Source: Paludibacteraceae bacterium (lineage in GTDB: Bacteria; Bacteroidota; Bacteroidia; Bacteroidales; Paludibacteraceae). Taken from it: a stretch of DNA of 64,000 nucleotides. Location: the NCBI GenBank assembly GCA_024401535.1, contig JAKSKX010000016.1, positions 1 to 64,000 of the forward strand. The letters run 5' to 3'. The position numbers and the translations under genes were made by a program. Positions 34,378-41,038 of the stretch are shown piece after piece (position 1 is the stretch's first letter; each line of letters opens with the position of its first letter). Under the pieces are notes generated by a model, which saw nothing but the letters and a program-made list of their open reading frames with translations, was not told the DNA's origin and did not search any database.

Positions 34378-35682
34378 TTACTTGCTTAGAAGGTACTTCT
34401 TGAAGTCATCAAAGTTCTTAGTCATAGAAACACTCTGCTTCTGACCCTTCATAAACTCCTGAAGTTTAGCAGGAATCTTGACCTCATCCTTGATTATACC
34501 CTCTACAGTATCCTTGAACTTGGCAGGATGCGCTGTCTCAAGGAACACACCAACCTCGTTAGGTTTAAGCATCTCTGTCAAAGCTCTGTAACCGACTGCG
34601 CCATGAGGGTCAAGCAAGTAACCAGTCTTCTTGTAGCAGTCAGCCAAAGTCTCTGCTATCTGCTCGTCTGTATATGTGCATCCGCTAATCTCCGCGCTGA
34701 TCTCTGCATGGCTCTCGTTATAAAGGTCATATATACGGGCAAAGTTGCTTGGATCACCAACGTCCATAGCATTAGCAATAGTCTGGACAGATGCCTTAGG
34801 CTCGTACTTGCCAGTCTGCAAATACTTGAAGAATATATCGTTGCGGTTGTTTGCAGCAATAAAGCGAGAAACAGGAAGTCCCATTCTCTTACCGAACAAA
34901 CCAGCAGTAATGTTTCCAAAGTTTCCTGAAGGAACACAGATAACGATGTTGTCCTTCTTGCCCATCTTGTGGAGCTGTGCAACTGCATAGAAGTAATAGA
35001 ATGCCTGTGGTAAGAAACGTGCAACATTGATAGAGTTTGCACTTGTAAGCTTCATGTGAGCGTTAAGGTCGGCGTCCATAAATGCAGACTTAACCAAAGC
35101 CTGACAGTCATCGAACACTCCATCCACCTCAAGAGCTGTTATATTCTTTCCTAGAGTTGTGAACTGACACTCCTGAATTGGACTGACTTTTCCCTTTGGA
35201 TAAAGGACGAACACACGAATGCCCTCAACACCAAGAAATCCGTTTGCAACAGCAGAACCTGTATCTCCTGAAGTTGCCACCAATACATTAACCTCCTTCT
35301 GTCCCTCCTTAGCAATAAAGTAGCCAAGAAGACGAGACATGAATCTTGCACCTACATCCTTGAAAGCAAGTGTTGGTCCGTGATATAGTTCAAGGCTATA
35401 AATGTTGTCATTGACATGAGCCAAAGGAATATCGAAAGAAAGTGTATCGTAAACAATCTTCTTCAATGACTCCGCATCAACATCCTCACCAAAAAATGCG
35501 TCAGCCACGACGTAAGCAATCTCCTGCAAAGTCATGTCCTTCATATTCTCGAAGAACGAATCTGGAAGATGCTTTATAACTTCGGGCATAAACAAACCCT
35601 TATCGGAAGCAAGACCCTTGACAACAGCCTGCTGAAGTGTAGCCTTGTCTGCCTTTTTATTTGTACTATAGTATTTCATCAT
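34378..35682 (-). CDS. thrC: Threonine synthase
   Basis: A 434-residue PLP enzyme that converts O-phosphohomoserine to threonine. The N-terminus ([34 protein letters not shown]) is the class 1 type. The PLP-binding lysine lies in [14 protein letters not shown], the phosphate-binding loop is [14 protein letters not shown], and [12 protein letters not shown] binds the pyridine ring. It is third in the order thrA, apgM-like, thrC, which makes it the final step of a compact threonine operon. Confidence 0.95.
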   Translation of the reverse strand: MMKYYSTNKKADKATLQQAVVKGLASDKGLFMPEVIKHLPDSFFENMKDMTLQEIAYVVADAFFGEDVDAESLKKIVYDTLSFDIPLAHVNDNIYSLELYHGPTLAFKDVGARFMSRLLGYFIAKEGQKEVNVLVATSGDTGSAVANGFLGVEGIRVFVLYPKGKVSPIQECQFTTLGKNITALEVDGVFDDCQALVKSAFMDADLNAHMKLTSANSINVARFLPQAFYYFYAVAQLHKMGKKDNIVICVPSGNFGNITAGLFGKRMGLPVSRFIAANNRNDIFFKYLQTGKYEPKASVQTIANAMDVGDPSNFARIYDLYNESHAEISAEISGCTYTDEQIAETLADCYKKTGYLLDPHGAVGYRALTEMLKPNEVGVFLETAHPAKFKDTVEGIIKDEVKIPAKLQEFMKGQKQSVSMTKNFDDFKKYLLSK

Positions 35683-35721
35683 TAATATTTAATTAAGAGC
35701 TAACAAATAACAATGTTAATC

Positions 35722-36930
35722 TTAGTCATTTAGCAATGCTTTGATAAACTCATCCCCGATCAAAGTTCCGTAGCAACCATCTGCACACGAAAACTCGTCG
35801 TACTTTTTAACCGAGTCTCCCTCTTTCCCTGGCTTGTATATCAAGAAAGGAATTGGAGCCGAAATATGAGTCTTCAAACGACATGGTGTCGGATGATCTG
35901 GAAGAATTGCGATAGCCACTGGCTCGTTCCAATTCTTAACCTCCTCATAGATAGGCTTGACTATTCTATTCTCAAGGAACTCAACAGTCTTTAGTTTCAA
36001 ATCCACATTCCCTTCGTGGCCAGCCTCATCACTTGCCTCGATATGCAGATAAACAAAATCTGTCTTCTTTAGAGCATCTATTGTAGCCTGTGCCTTGCCT
36101 TCGTAGTTTGTATCTGCAAGACCTGTAGCACCCTCAACCTCAATAATATCAAGACCAGCATATTTTCCGATACCGCGAATCAAATCCACGGCAGAGATAA
36201 CGGCACCGCTCTGGACACCAAACTCCTCCTTTAAAGTCTTCATCTTTGGCTTGTAGCCTGCCGACCAAGGCCAAATGCTGTTAGCAGGATCTTTACCAGC
36301 CGCAATACGAGCCTTATTTATCGGATGATCTGCAAGAATCTCCTGTGATTTGATTATCAACTTGTTCAACAGATCAGCAGTAGCCTGAGCCTCTGGAACA
36401 TCGGCCTTAACAAGCACATCCTTGTATGGAGTTCCAGGAACATCGTGAGGAGGAGTGCATGACACTCTCTTGTCTCCGCCCTTGATTTTCAAAAGATGTC
36501 GATATGAAATACCTGGGAAGAAACGAGTAACCTCATCACCCAATTTCTCGTTCAAATAGTCGATAAGAACATAAGCCTCTTCGTCCGAGATGTGGCCTGC
36601 AGAATGGTTCTTGATGATTCCATTCTCTATGCAGATGATGTTGCAGCGCATAGCCATCTCTCCTGGCTCGATATCTACACCCATACTTGCAGCCTCAAGT
36701 GAGCCTCTGCCCTCGAAAACTTTGTGGACATCGTAGCCCAAGACTTCAAGGTTAGCTATCTCGCTACCAGGGTGAAATCCTTCAGGAACTGTAGCTAGCA
36801 AGCCACACTTTCCCTTCTCGGCAAGCATGTCTATCGTAGGGATGTTTGCAGCCTCAAGTATAGTTTTGTTTCCAAGCGACGGTATGCGCTCATCAGCCAT
36901 ACCGTCACCAAGAATAATCAAATGCTTCAT
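35722..36930 (-). CDS. apgM: ApgM-type phosphoglycerate mutase family protein, proposed homoserine kinase
   Basis: A 402-residue member of the archaeal-type cofactor-independent phosphoglycerate mutase family (alkaline phosphatase fold). Metal-site motifs include ILGDGMADER near the start, GSEIANLEVLGYD, GRGSLEAASMG, YLHIEASDEAGHEG and ILPDHPTPCR. The gene is 4 bases after thrA and about 40 before thrC, the place where thrB is expected, and I see no GHMP-type homoserine kinase in the operon. A TIGRFAMs subgroup of this family is described as a proposed homoserine kinase from just this context. I took the start at 36930; the longer reading to 36975 overlaps thrA. Phosphorylation of homoserine is inferred from context, not from a motif that I can see. 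Confidence 0.85.
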   Translation of the reverse strand: MKHLIILGDGMADERIPSLGNKTILEAANIPTIDMLAEKGKCGLLATVPEGFHPGSEIANLEVLGYDVHKVFEGRGSLEAASMGVDIEPGEMAMRCNIICIENGIIKNHSAGHISDEEAYVLIDYLNEKLGDEVTRFFPGISYRHLLKIKGGDKRVSCTPPHDVPGTPYKDVLVKADVPEAQATADLLNKLIIKSQEILADHPINKARIAAGKDPANSIWPWSAGYKPKMKTLKEEFGVQSGAVISAVDLIRGIGKYAGLDIIEVEGATGLADTNYEGKAQATIDALKKTDFVYLHIEASDEAGHEGNVDLKLKTVEFLENRIVKPIYEEVKNWNEPVAIAILPDHPTPCRLKTHISAPIPFLIYKPGKEGDSVKKYDEFSCADGCYGTLIGDEFIKALLND

Positions 36931-36934
36931 AATA

Positions 36935-39340
36935 TTATCTGATATTAGCAATACTGATGATGTCGGCAAATACACCGGCGGCAGTTACAGCGGCACCTGC
37001 ACCATATCCACGAATCATCATTGGGTCCTTGTATCTTGCAGTGTTGATGATAATCAAGTTGTTGCTACCCTCAAGATCATAGAATGGATGACGAGAATCA
37101 ACAGCCTGAAGTCCAACCTTAGTCTTTCCTCCATCAAGTGTAGCTACGAATCTCCATCTCTTACCCTCTGCGGCAATAACCTTTCTCTTCTCCTCGAACT
37201 CTGCGTCAAACTTCTCAACCTTTGCCCAGAAGTCGTCAAGTGTACCCTCGAAGAAGTCGTTAGGGATGAACAAGTTCTTCTCTACATCTTCCTGGCTAAC
37301 CTTCAAGCCGCTCTCACGGGCAAGGATAACCAACTTTCTGATTACATCCTTACCGCTTAGGTCGATACGTGGATCTGGCTCAGCAAATCTTGCCTCCATA
37401 GCCATCTTAATAGCCTTGCTTAGAGGAATCTCCTCGCTGATTGTGTTAAAGATGAAGTTCAAAGTACCTGAAAGTACAGCCTCAAGCTTCAAGATTCTAT
37501 CTCCGGAGTAAATCAAGTCTCCGATTGTGTTGATGATAGGAAGACCTGCACCTACGTTAGTCTCGAACAAGTACTTGATGCCTCTCTTACGAGCTGTGTT
37601 CTTCAAGTTGATATAGTTGTCATAATCTCCGGAAGCGGCAATCTTGTTTGCGCATACTACAGAGATGTTATGCTGAAGCAAATCAGAATACATTGCGGCA
37701 ATTGCAGGAGCAGCAGTACAGTCAACAAACACGCAGTTGAATGCGTTAAGCTCGAACAAAGCCTTCTTCAAAGACTCTGGAGTTGACTCCTTGCCCTCAG
37801 TCTTCAAAAGCTCATTGTATCTTGTTAGGTCAACACCGTCACGGTTAAGGATGAACTTAGAAACATCGGCAACACCCATAACATTCAACTTCACACCGTT
37901 CTGGTTCATGATAAGTTCCTTCTGTGAGTGAAGCTGCTCAAGCAAGCTGCCTCCTACTGTTCCTGTACCTACCACGAAAATATTCAACTCCTGATACTCA
38001 GTCAGGAAGAATGACTCGTGAATTGCATTCAATGCCTTCTTGATGTTCTTCTTTTCAAGCACTACGGTAATACTTGTCTCCGAAGAACCCTGGTTCATGG
38101 CAACGATATTGATGTTGTTTCTGCCAAGAGCGTTGAACAACTTTCCTGCTGTTCCTGTAGCGTTCTTCATATTCTCGCCTACGATGACAACCGAAGCAAG
38201 GTCTCTCATTATCTGCACCTTGCAGGCATTCATGGAAGACAAGTTCTGGTTCAAGCTGTTGAAATAACCTTCGTATTCAACAGGAACACATACTGAGAAC
38301 GAACCTCCTGCAGCAGAAAGAGAGAATATAGTATATGGCACATGGTCACTTTCAAGAACCATTGCAGAATCCGACACCAAACGAGGAAGATAGTCAGAAG
38401 GCAGACCTGTGAATGTGTACATCACGCAATCATCCTGGCTTGCAATTCCCTTGATAACCTTGTCCTCTGGATTTGGAGTCGAAGAAATCACTGTTGTGTT
38501 TCCATTGCAGATATTCTTCATTGAAAGAGGAATGTTTGCCTCTGCAAGTGGAGTGATAGCATCAGAGAACAATGTTCCGACGCCATTTATAGAAAGCTCT
38601 CTTGCCTCCTCGTAGCTCATGTGCTCGATTAGGTAAGCCGAAGAAATCTTGTTTGGATCTGCGCTCATAAACTCATCAACTGGCTTCCAAACCTGAACTT
38701 CCTGGGCGCCAAGAACCTTTGCGATGTAAGCGGCTGTAAGGTCAGAAGAACCACGACCAAGAGTAGCCACCTCGTCGTTGTTTGTTCCTGCGATAAAGCC
38801 CTGGCAAACAACTGTTCCCTTGACCTTTGCAAAAGTAGATTTTATTTTCTCTGTTGTGCTATCCTCGTCGATAGTGTAGCCGCACTCTGCATCTCCATCT
38901 GCAATGATAAAGCGAGTGGAGTCAAGAACTCTTGCTCCAATCATCTCTGCAACAATAACAGAAACCAAACGCTCTCCGTATGAAAGGAATGTAGCAAGAA
39001 TGTTGTCTGTCCAGTCACGGAAAATTGTTAGGGCCTGCACCATGCTGTCCATTTCAGCATAAAGACGGTTAAGCTCGCTAATAGCGGCAGACTGACGGTC
39101 CTCGGGCACAACCTGACGTGCCAATTCGGTGTGACGGGTCTTCAAATCCTCATATCTGCTGATTATCGACTTCGAGTCGCCCTCTGACGCCTCCTCCACA
39201 ACCTCCTCAAGAAGGTCTGTTACTCCGTCCATAGCCGAGACAACAACAATAGAATTCTTCTCTGACTCAACTATGCTTTTCACCTTTTTTAAATGTTCAG
39301 CAGAGCCTACAATTGCTCCACCAAATTTTAGCACTTTCAT
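36935..39340 (-). CDS. thrA: Bifunctional aspartate kinase/homoserine dehydrogenase
   Basis: An 801-residue fusion that catalyses steps one and three of threonine synthesis. The N-terminal kinase begins MKVLKFGGAIVGSAEHL (KFGG) and contains GRGSSDLTAAYIA. Two ACT-type regulatory domains follow at about residues 310-450 (NINIVAMNQGSSETSITVVL), the usual place where threonine or lysine inhibits the enzyme. The C-terminal dehydrogenase starts FVVGTGTVGGSLLEQLHSQ (NAD(P) loop) and includes KANKIAASGDY-like and GVLSGTLNFIFN motifs (here LEAVLSGTLNFIFNTIS). It leads the threonine operon. I saw no leader peptide or attenuator hairpin in the 56 bases between its -7 box and start. Confidence 0.96.
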   Translation of the reverse strand: MKVLKFGGAIVGSAEHLKKVKSIVESEKNSIVVVSAMDGVTDLLEEVVEEASEGDSKSIISRYEDLKTRHTELARQVVPEDRQSAAISELNRLYAEMDSMVQALTIFRDWTDNILATFLSYGERLVSVIVAEMIGARVLDSTRFIIADGDAECGYTIDEDSTTEKIKSTFAKVKGTVVCQGFIAGTNNDEVATLGRGSSDLTAAYIAKVLGAQEVQVWKPVDEFMSADPNKISSAYLIEHMSYEEARELSINGVGTLFSDAITPLAEANIPLSMKNICNGNTTVISSTPNPEDKVIKGIASQDDCVMYTFTGLPSDYLPRLVSDSAMVLESDHVPYTIFSLSAAGGSFSVCVPVEYEGYFNSLNQNLSSMNACKVQIMRDLASVVIVGENMKNATGTAGKLFNALGRNNINIVAMNQGSSETSITVVLEKKNIKKALNAIHESFFLTEYQELNIFVVGTGTVGGSLLEQLHSQKELIMNQNGVKLNVMGVADVSKFILNRDGVDLTRYNELLKTEGKESTPESLKKALFELNAFNCVFVDCTAAPAIAAMYSDLLQHNISVVCANKIAASGDYDNYINLKNTARKRGIKYLFETNVGAGLPIINTIGDLIYSGDRILKLEAVLSGTLNFIFNTISEEIPLSKAIKMAMEARFAEPDPRIDLSGKDVIRKLVILARESGLKVSQEDVEKNLFIPNDFFEGTLDDFWAKVEKFDAEFEEKRKVIAAEGKRWRFVATLDGGKTKVGLQAVDSRHPFYDLEGSNNLIIINTARYKDPMMIRGYGAGAAVTAAGVFADIISIANIR

Positions 39341-39395
39341 ATATTTTTATCGTATATCTTGTTGCAAAATCGAATGAATATTATATATCAAGGTG

Positions 39396-39403
39396 CAAAG
39401 ATA
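39396..39403 (-). promoter_or_regulatory. -7 box (TATCTTTG) of the threonine operon
   Basis: A perfect minus-strand TATCTTTG box lies 56 bases before the thrA start. The rest of the upstream stretch to 39624 holds no convincing gene. Confidence 0.55.
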
Positions 39404-39624
39404 CAAAAGATTTTAGAGAGATATGGCATTTTTAAAAATTTTATTACGGAGAACAACTACGGAAAAAGTTTTGACAATAAAAACAAACACGAAAAGGATG
39501 TTATTCATTCTCGAGTTTTATTTGTCTTATTTTTAGGATTCAAAAACAAGCACTATATTTCAACATCAATATTGCAACAAGAGATATATGAAGTTTCTCA
39601 CAATTCGTTTTGAATAATAAAAAA

Positions 39625-39649
39625 AACTCGCCATTGGAGGTGGCGAGTT
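39625..39649 (-). terminator. Terminator of the YkvA gene (AACTCGCCA type)
   Basis: On the minus strand a 9-bp stem, AACTCGCCA with TGGCGAGTT, encloses CCTCCAA and is followed by TTTTTTT. It ends about 12 bases after the YkvA stop codon. Similar hairpins recur at 40589 and 40984. Confidence 0.88.
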
Positions 39650-39660
39650 AGAGGGAGGAA

Positions 39661-40005
39661 TTAACCTAACAAATCTCTTTTTGTTTCTTCTACCTGCTCA
39701 ATAACTTTAGAATCAACTTCATCTGACACCATCTTTAATGTACCTAACAAAGCAGCTAAATCATCAGAATATCCAACAACAGGAAGAAAATCAGGCACTA
39801 AATCTACAGGAAGAATTAAATAACCTAATGCACCAATAATTAGTGCTTTTTTAGAAGAATCAACATCATCTTTTTTTAAGACATAATATAACTTTAATGC
39901 AGGAGTAAGCACCTTACCTCCTATTTTCTTCACCACACTCCAAAAGCCACTTTCTGAATAGTTACTTTGATACTTCGATACATCTTCAGGAACTTTATCC
40001 GCCAT
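39661..40005 (-). CDS. YkvA-family (DUF1232) small membrane protein
   Basis: A 114-residue DUF1232 protein. The hallmark is the segment KKALIIGALGYLILPVDLVPDFLPVVGYSDDLAALLG, which forms one or two membrane helices and ends in the conserved G-x-x-DD pattern. The N-terminal part is soluble (MADKVPEDVSKYQSNYSESGF). The C-terminal tail is amphipathic and charged. Its role is unknown; family members are small membrane proteins found near stress and cell-envelope genes. A longer reading frame begins at 40086, but it would run through the promoter, so I took the ATG at 40005. Confidence 0.88.
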   Translation of the reverse strand: MADKVPEDVSKYQSNYSESGFWSVVKKIGGKVLTPALKLYYVLKKDDVDSSKKALIIGALGYLILPVDLVPDFLPVVGYSDDLAALLGTLKMVSDEVDSKVIEQVEETKRDLLG

Positions 40006-40063
40006 AACAAATAATATAAAAACTCTGGATACGCCAGTCCGTTTATCAAAACCTTTGATGCGA

Positions 40064-40092
40064 CAAAAGTATAAAACGGAAATCAAAACAAA
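40064..40092 (-). promoter_or_regulatory. Promoter of the YkvA gene
   Basis: A minus-strand TACTTTTG box (complement of 40064-40071) lies about 60 bases before the start, with TTTG at 17 bases further upstream (complement of 40089-40092). Confidence 0.5.
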
Positions 40093-40135
40093 AACAACAT
40101 CACGTAGTCCATTCCCCTACATGTAGTCCTATTCA

Positions 40136-40354
40136 CTACACATCTTTCATCTTTTCACTTATGTCTGCAAAGAAATCGTGAGAAAGTACCTCGCTGATGC
40201 GTTGAATAAGTTGGGAGTTTAGTCCTTTACTTGCCAATATCTCGTAAACATGCACACGATTGCATGGAATTCTGCGAGACAACTCCACTTTGCTGATATT
40301 ATTGTCCTTCATATATTGCTCTATTATCTTGCCTATGTGTATTTCTTCTTTCAT
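40136..40354 (-). CDS. Small helix-turn-helix (XRE-like) regulator
   Basis: A 72-residue protein consisting of one HTH_3-type domain. Residues 9-65 read GKIIEQYMKDNNISKVELSRRIPCNRVHVYEILASKGLNSQLIQRISEVL, in which KVELSRRIPCNRVHVYEIL gives the two helices of the motif. It has no second domain, so it could be an antitoxin-like or free-standing repressor. I took the start at 40354 (MKEEIHIG), because the frame extending up to 40450 runs through a strong palindrome and begins with an unlikely Cys/Arg-rich leader. The gene lies downstream of a large nested inverted repeat that would be transcribed as its 5' leader. Confidence 0.72.
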   Translation of the reverse strand: MKEEIHIGKIIEQYMKDNNISKVELSRRIPCNRVHVYEILASKGLNSQLIQRISEVLSHDFFADISEKMKDV

Positions 40355-40370
40355 ATCAACGGAATATAAA

Positions 40371-40517
40371 AGAAGCGAGGGCATCATTGTTACCCTTAGG
40401 TATCGCCAAACACCCGCAAATCTACAATGACACCCGCGCATAAACAACACGGGCGTCCACTTTAATAGATTTGCAAAAAATTGGCGATTTTAAGGGCAAT
40501 CTAAAGCGAACGCTTCT
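40371..40517 (-). other. Large nested inverted repeat in the HTH gene's 5' leader (structured RNA candidate)
   Basis: These 147 bases fold into one long hairpin of nested helices. Pairs are AGAAGCG 371-377 with 511-517, ATTG 386-389 with 497-500, CCCTTA 393-398 with 491-496, ATCGCCAA 402-409 with 481-488, GCAAATCTA 416-424 with 466-474, and GACACCCG 429-436 with 450-457 (last three digits, within 40 kb). The apex loop is 437-449. The one internal mismatch (A432/C454) becomes a G-U pair in RNA from the minus strand. The run TTCTTTTA follows on that strand. A TATCTTTG box lies about 60 bases upstream and the HTH start 16 bases downstream. It could be a leader regulator, a 6S-like small RNA or a MITE. 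Confidence 0.75.
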
Positions 40518-40574
40518 CGTTTAATATGTTATAAATTCAACTTTCTGTTTCTTAAATAATTGTTTTATTGGTGG

Positions 40575-40582
40575 CAAAGATA
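40575..40582 (-). promoter_or_regulatory. -7 box (TATCTTTG) upstream of the palindrome and HTH gene
   Basis: A minus-strand TATCTTTG lies about 60 bases before the palindrome and 220 before the HTH start. The sequence GCAAAGATAA[A/G]CAAAAAAC around it recurs at 40941, before the TM2 gene. Confidence 0.55.
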
Positions 40583-40586
40583 AACA

Positions 40587-40618
40587 AAAAACTCGTCATC
40601 TTTTACGACAACGAGTTT
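40587..40618 (-). terminator. Terminator of the TM2 gene (AACTCGT type)
   Basis: On the minus strand AAACTCGT pairs with ACGAGTTT around a 14-base loop and runs into TTTTTTG. It is about 40 bases after the TM2 stop codon. Confidence 0.65.
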
Positions 40619-40633
40619 ATTTTTTAGGATTTA

Positions 40634-40654
40634 TACAGTCAAGACTTGACTGTA
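40634..40654. other. Perfect short palindrome after the TM2 gene
   Basis: TACAGTCAAG-A-CTTGACTGTA is a 10-bp perfect inverted repeat around one base. It starts three bases after the TM2 stop codon (minus-strand direction) and could be an operator or an mRNA-end hairpin. Confidence 0.6.
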
Positions 40655-40657
40655 ATC

Positions 40658-40855
40658 TTATTTCAACTTTGAATTATAAACATCTACCTTTGTTCCCAAA
40701 GTAAACAAATCAAATAGAGTTCCGAAACCAACCAAACCTAGAGTCAAGAACCATAGAATACCTGTTCCTACCTTACCCAAATAGAAACGGTGAAGTCCAC
40801 TCAATCCAAACAAACTTAGAGCCAAAAGAAAATAAGCAACACCTTTTGATTTCAT
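40658..40855 (-). CDS. TM2 domain membrane protein
   Basis: A small membrane protein of about 65 residues. Two hydrophobic helices, VAYFLLALSLFGLSGLHRFYLGK and GILWFLTLGLVGFGTLFDLFTL, are joined by the TM2 hallmark GxHRFYLGK. The family's second hallmark, a D near the end of helix 2 (here FDLF), is present. TM2 proteins are widespread and poorly understood. The first possible start is 40891, but MKSKG, 12 codons later, begins the protein at the normal place. A TATCTTTG box lies about 90 bases upstream. Confidence 0.85.
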   Translation of the reverse strand: MKSKGVAYFLLALSLFGLSGLHRFYLGKVGTGILWFLTLGLVGFGTLFDLFTLGTKVDVYNSKLK

Positions 40856-40941
40856 TTCCAAATAATTTAGTTTGCCACAATTCAAAGGCATTATGACACA
40901 GCCTTAAACATTGAATCCATGACATCTGCACAGATTGGTAG

Positions 40942-40949
40942 CAAAGATA
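40942..40949 (-). promoter_or_regulatory. -7 box (TATCTTTG) of the TM2 gene
   Basis: A minus-strand TATCTTTG lies about 90 bases before the TM2 start, between that gene and the terminator of pckG. Confidence 0.5.
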
Positions 40950-40983
40950 AGCAAAAAACTTATAAAAGAGCAGACAAAACAAA

Positions 40984-41013
40984 AAAACTCGCCATCTTTC
41001 GATGACGAGTTTT
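40984..41013 (-). terminator. Terminator of pckG (AACTCGTCATC type, GAAA loop)
   Basis: On the minus strand AAAACTCG pairs with CGAGTTTT, with further pairs CATC/GATG inside around a GAAA tetraloop, followed by TTTGTTTTG. The one internal C/A mismatch becomes G-U on the minus strand. It starts about 25 bases after the pckG stop codon. Confidence 0.85.
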
Positions 41014-41038
41014 ATAAAAATATGATAATTCAAATGAA

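Noticed and set aside
39341-39403. Threonine attenuator before thrA
   Set aside because: The leader is only about 60 bases, with no Thr/Ile-rich peptide and no terminator hairpin.
39359-39613. 84-codon plus-strand frame upstream of thrA
   Set aside because: It overlaps the thrA promoter box, has AT-driven composition and no recognisable domain.
40355-40450. N-terminal extension of the HTH gene
   Set aside because: It would translate part of the nested palindrome into a Cys/Arg-rich leader; the downstream ATG starts a normal HTH domain.
40371-40517. Certain 6S RNA assignment for the palindrome
   Set aside because: The size fits, but the internal loops are small, and a ~50-base unpaired stretch lies between the promoter and the stem; it stays only a possibility.
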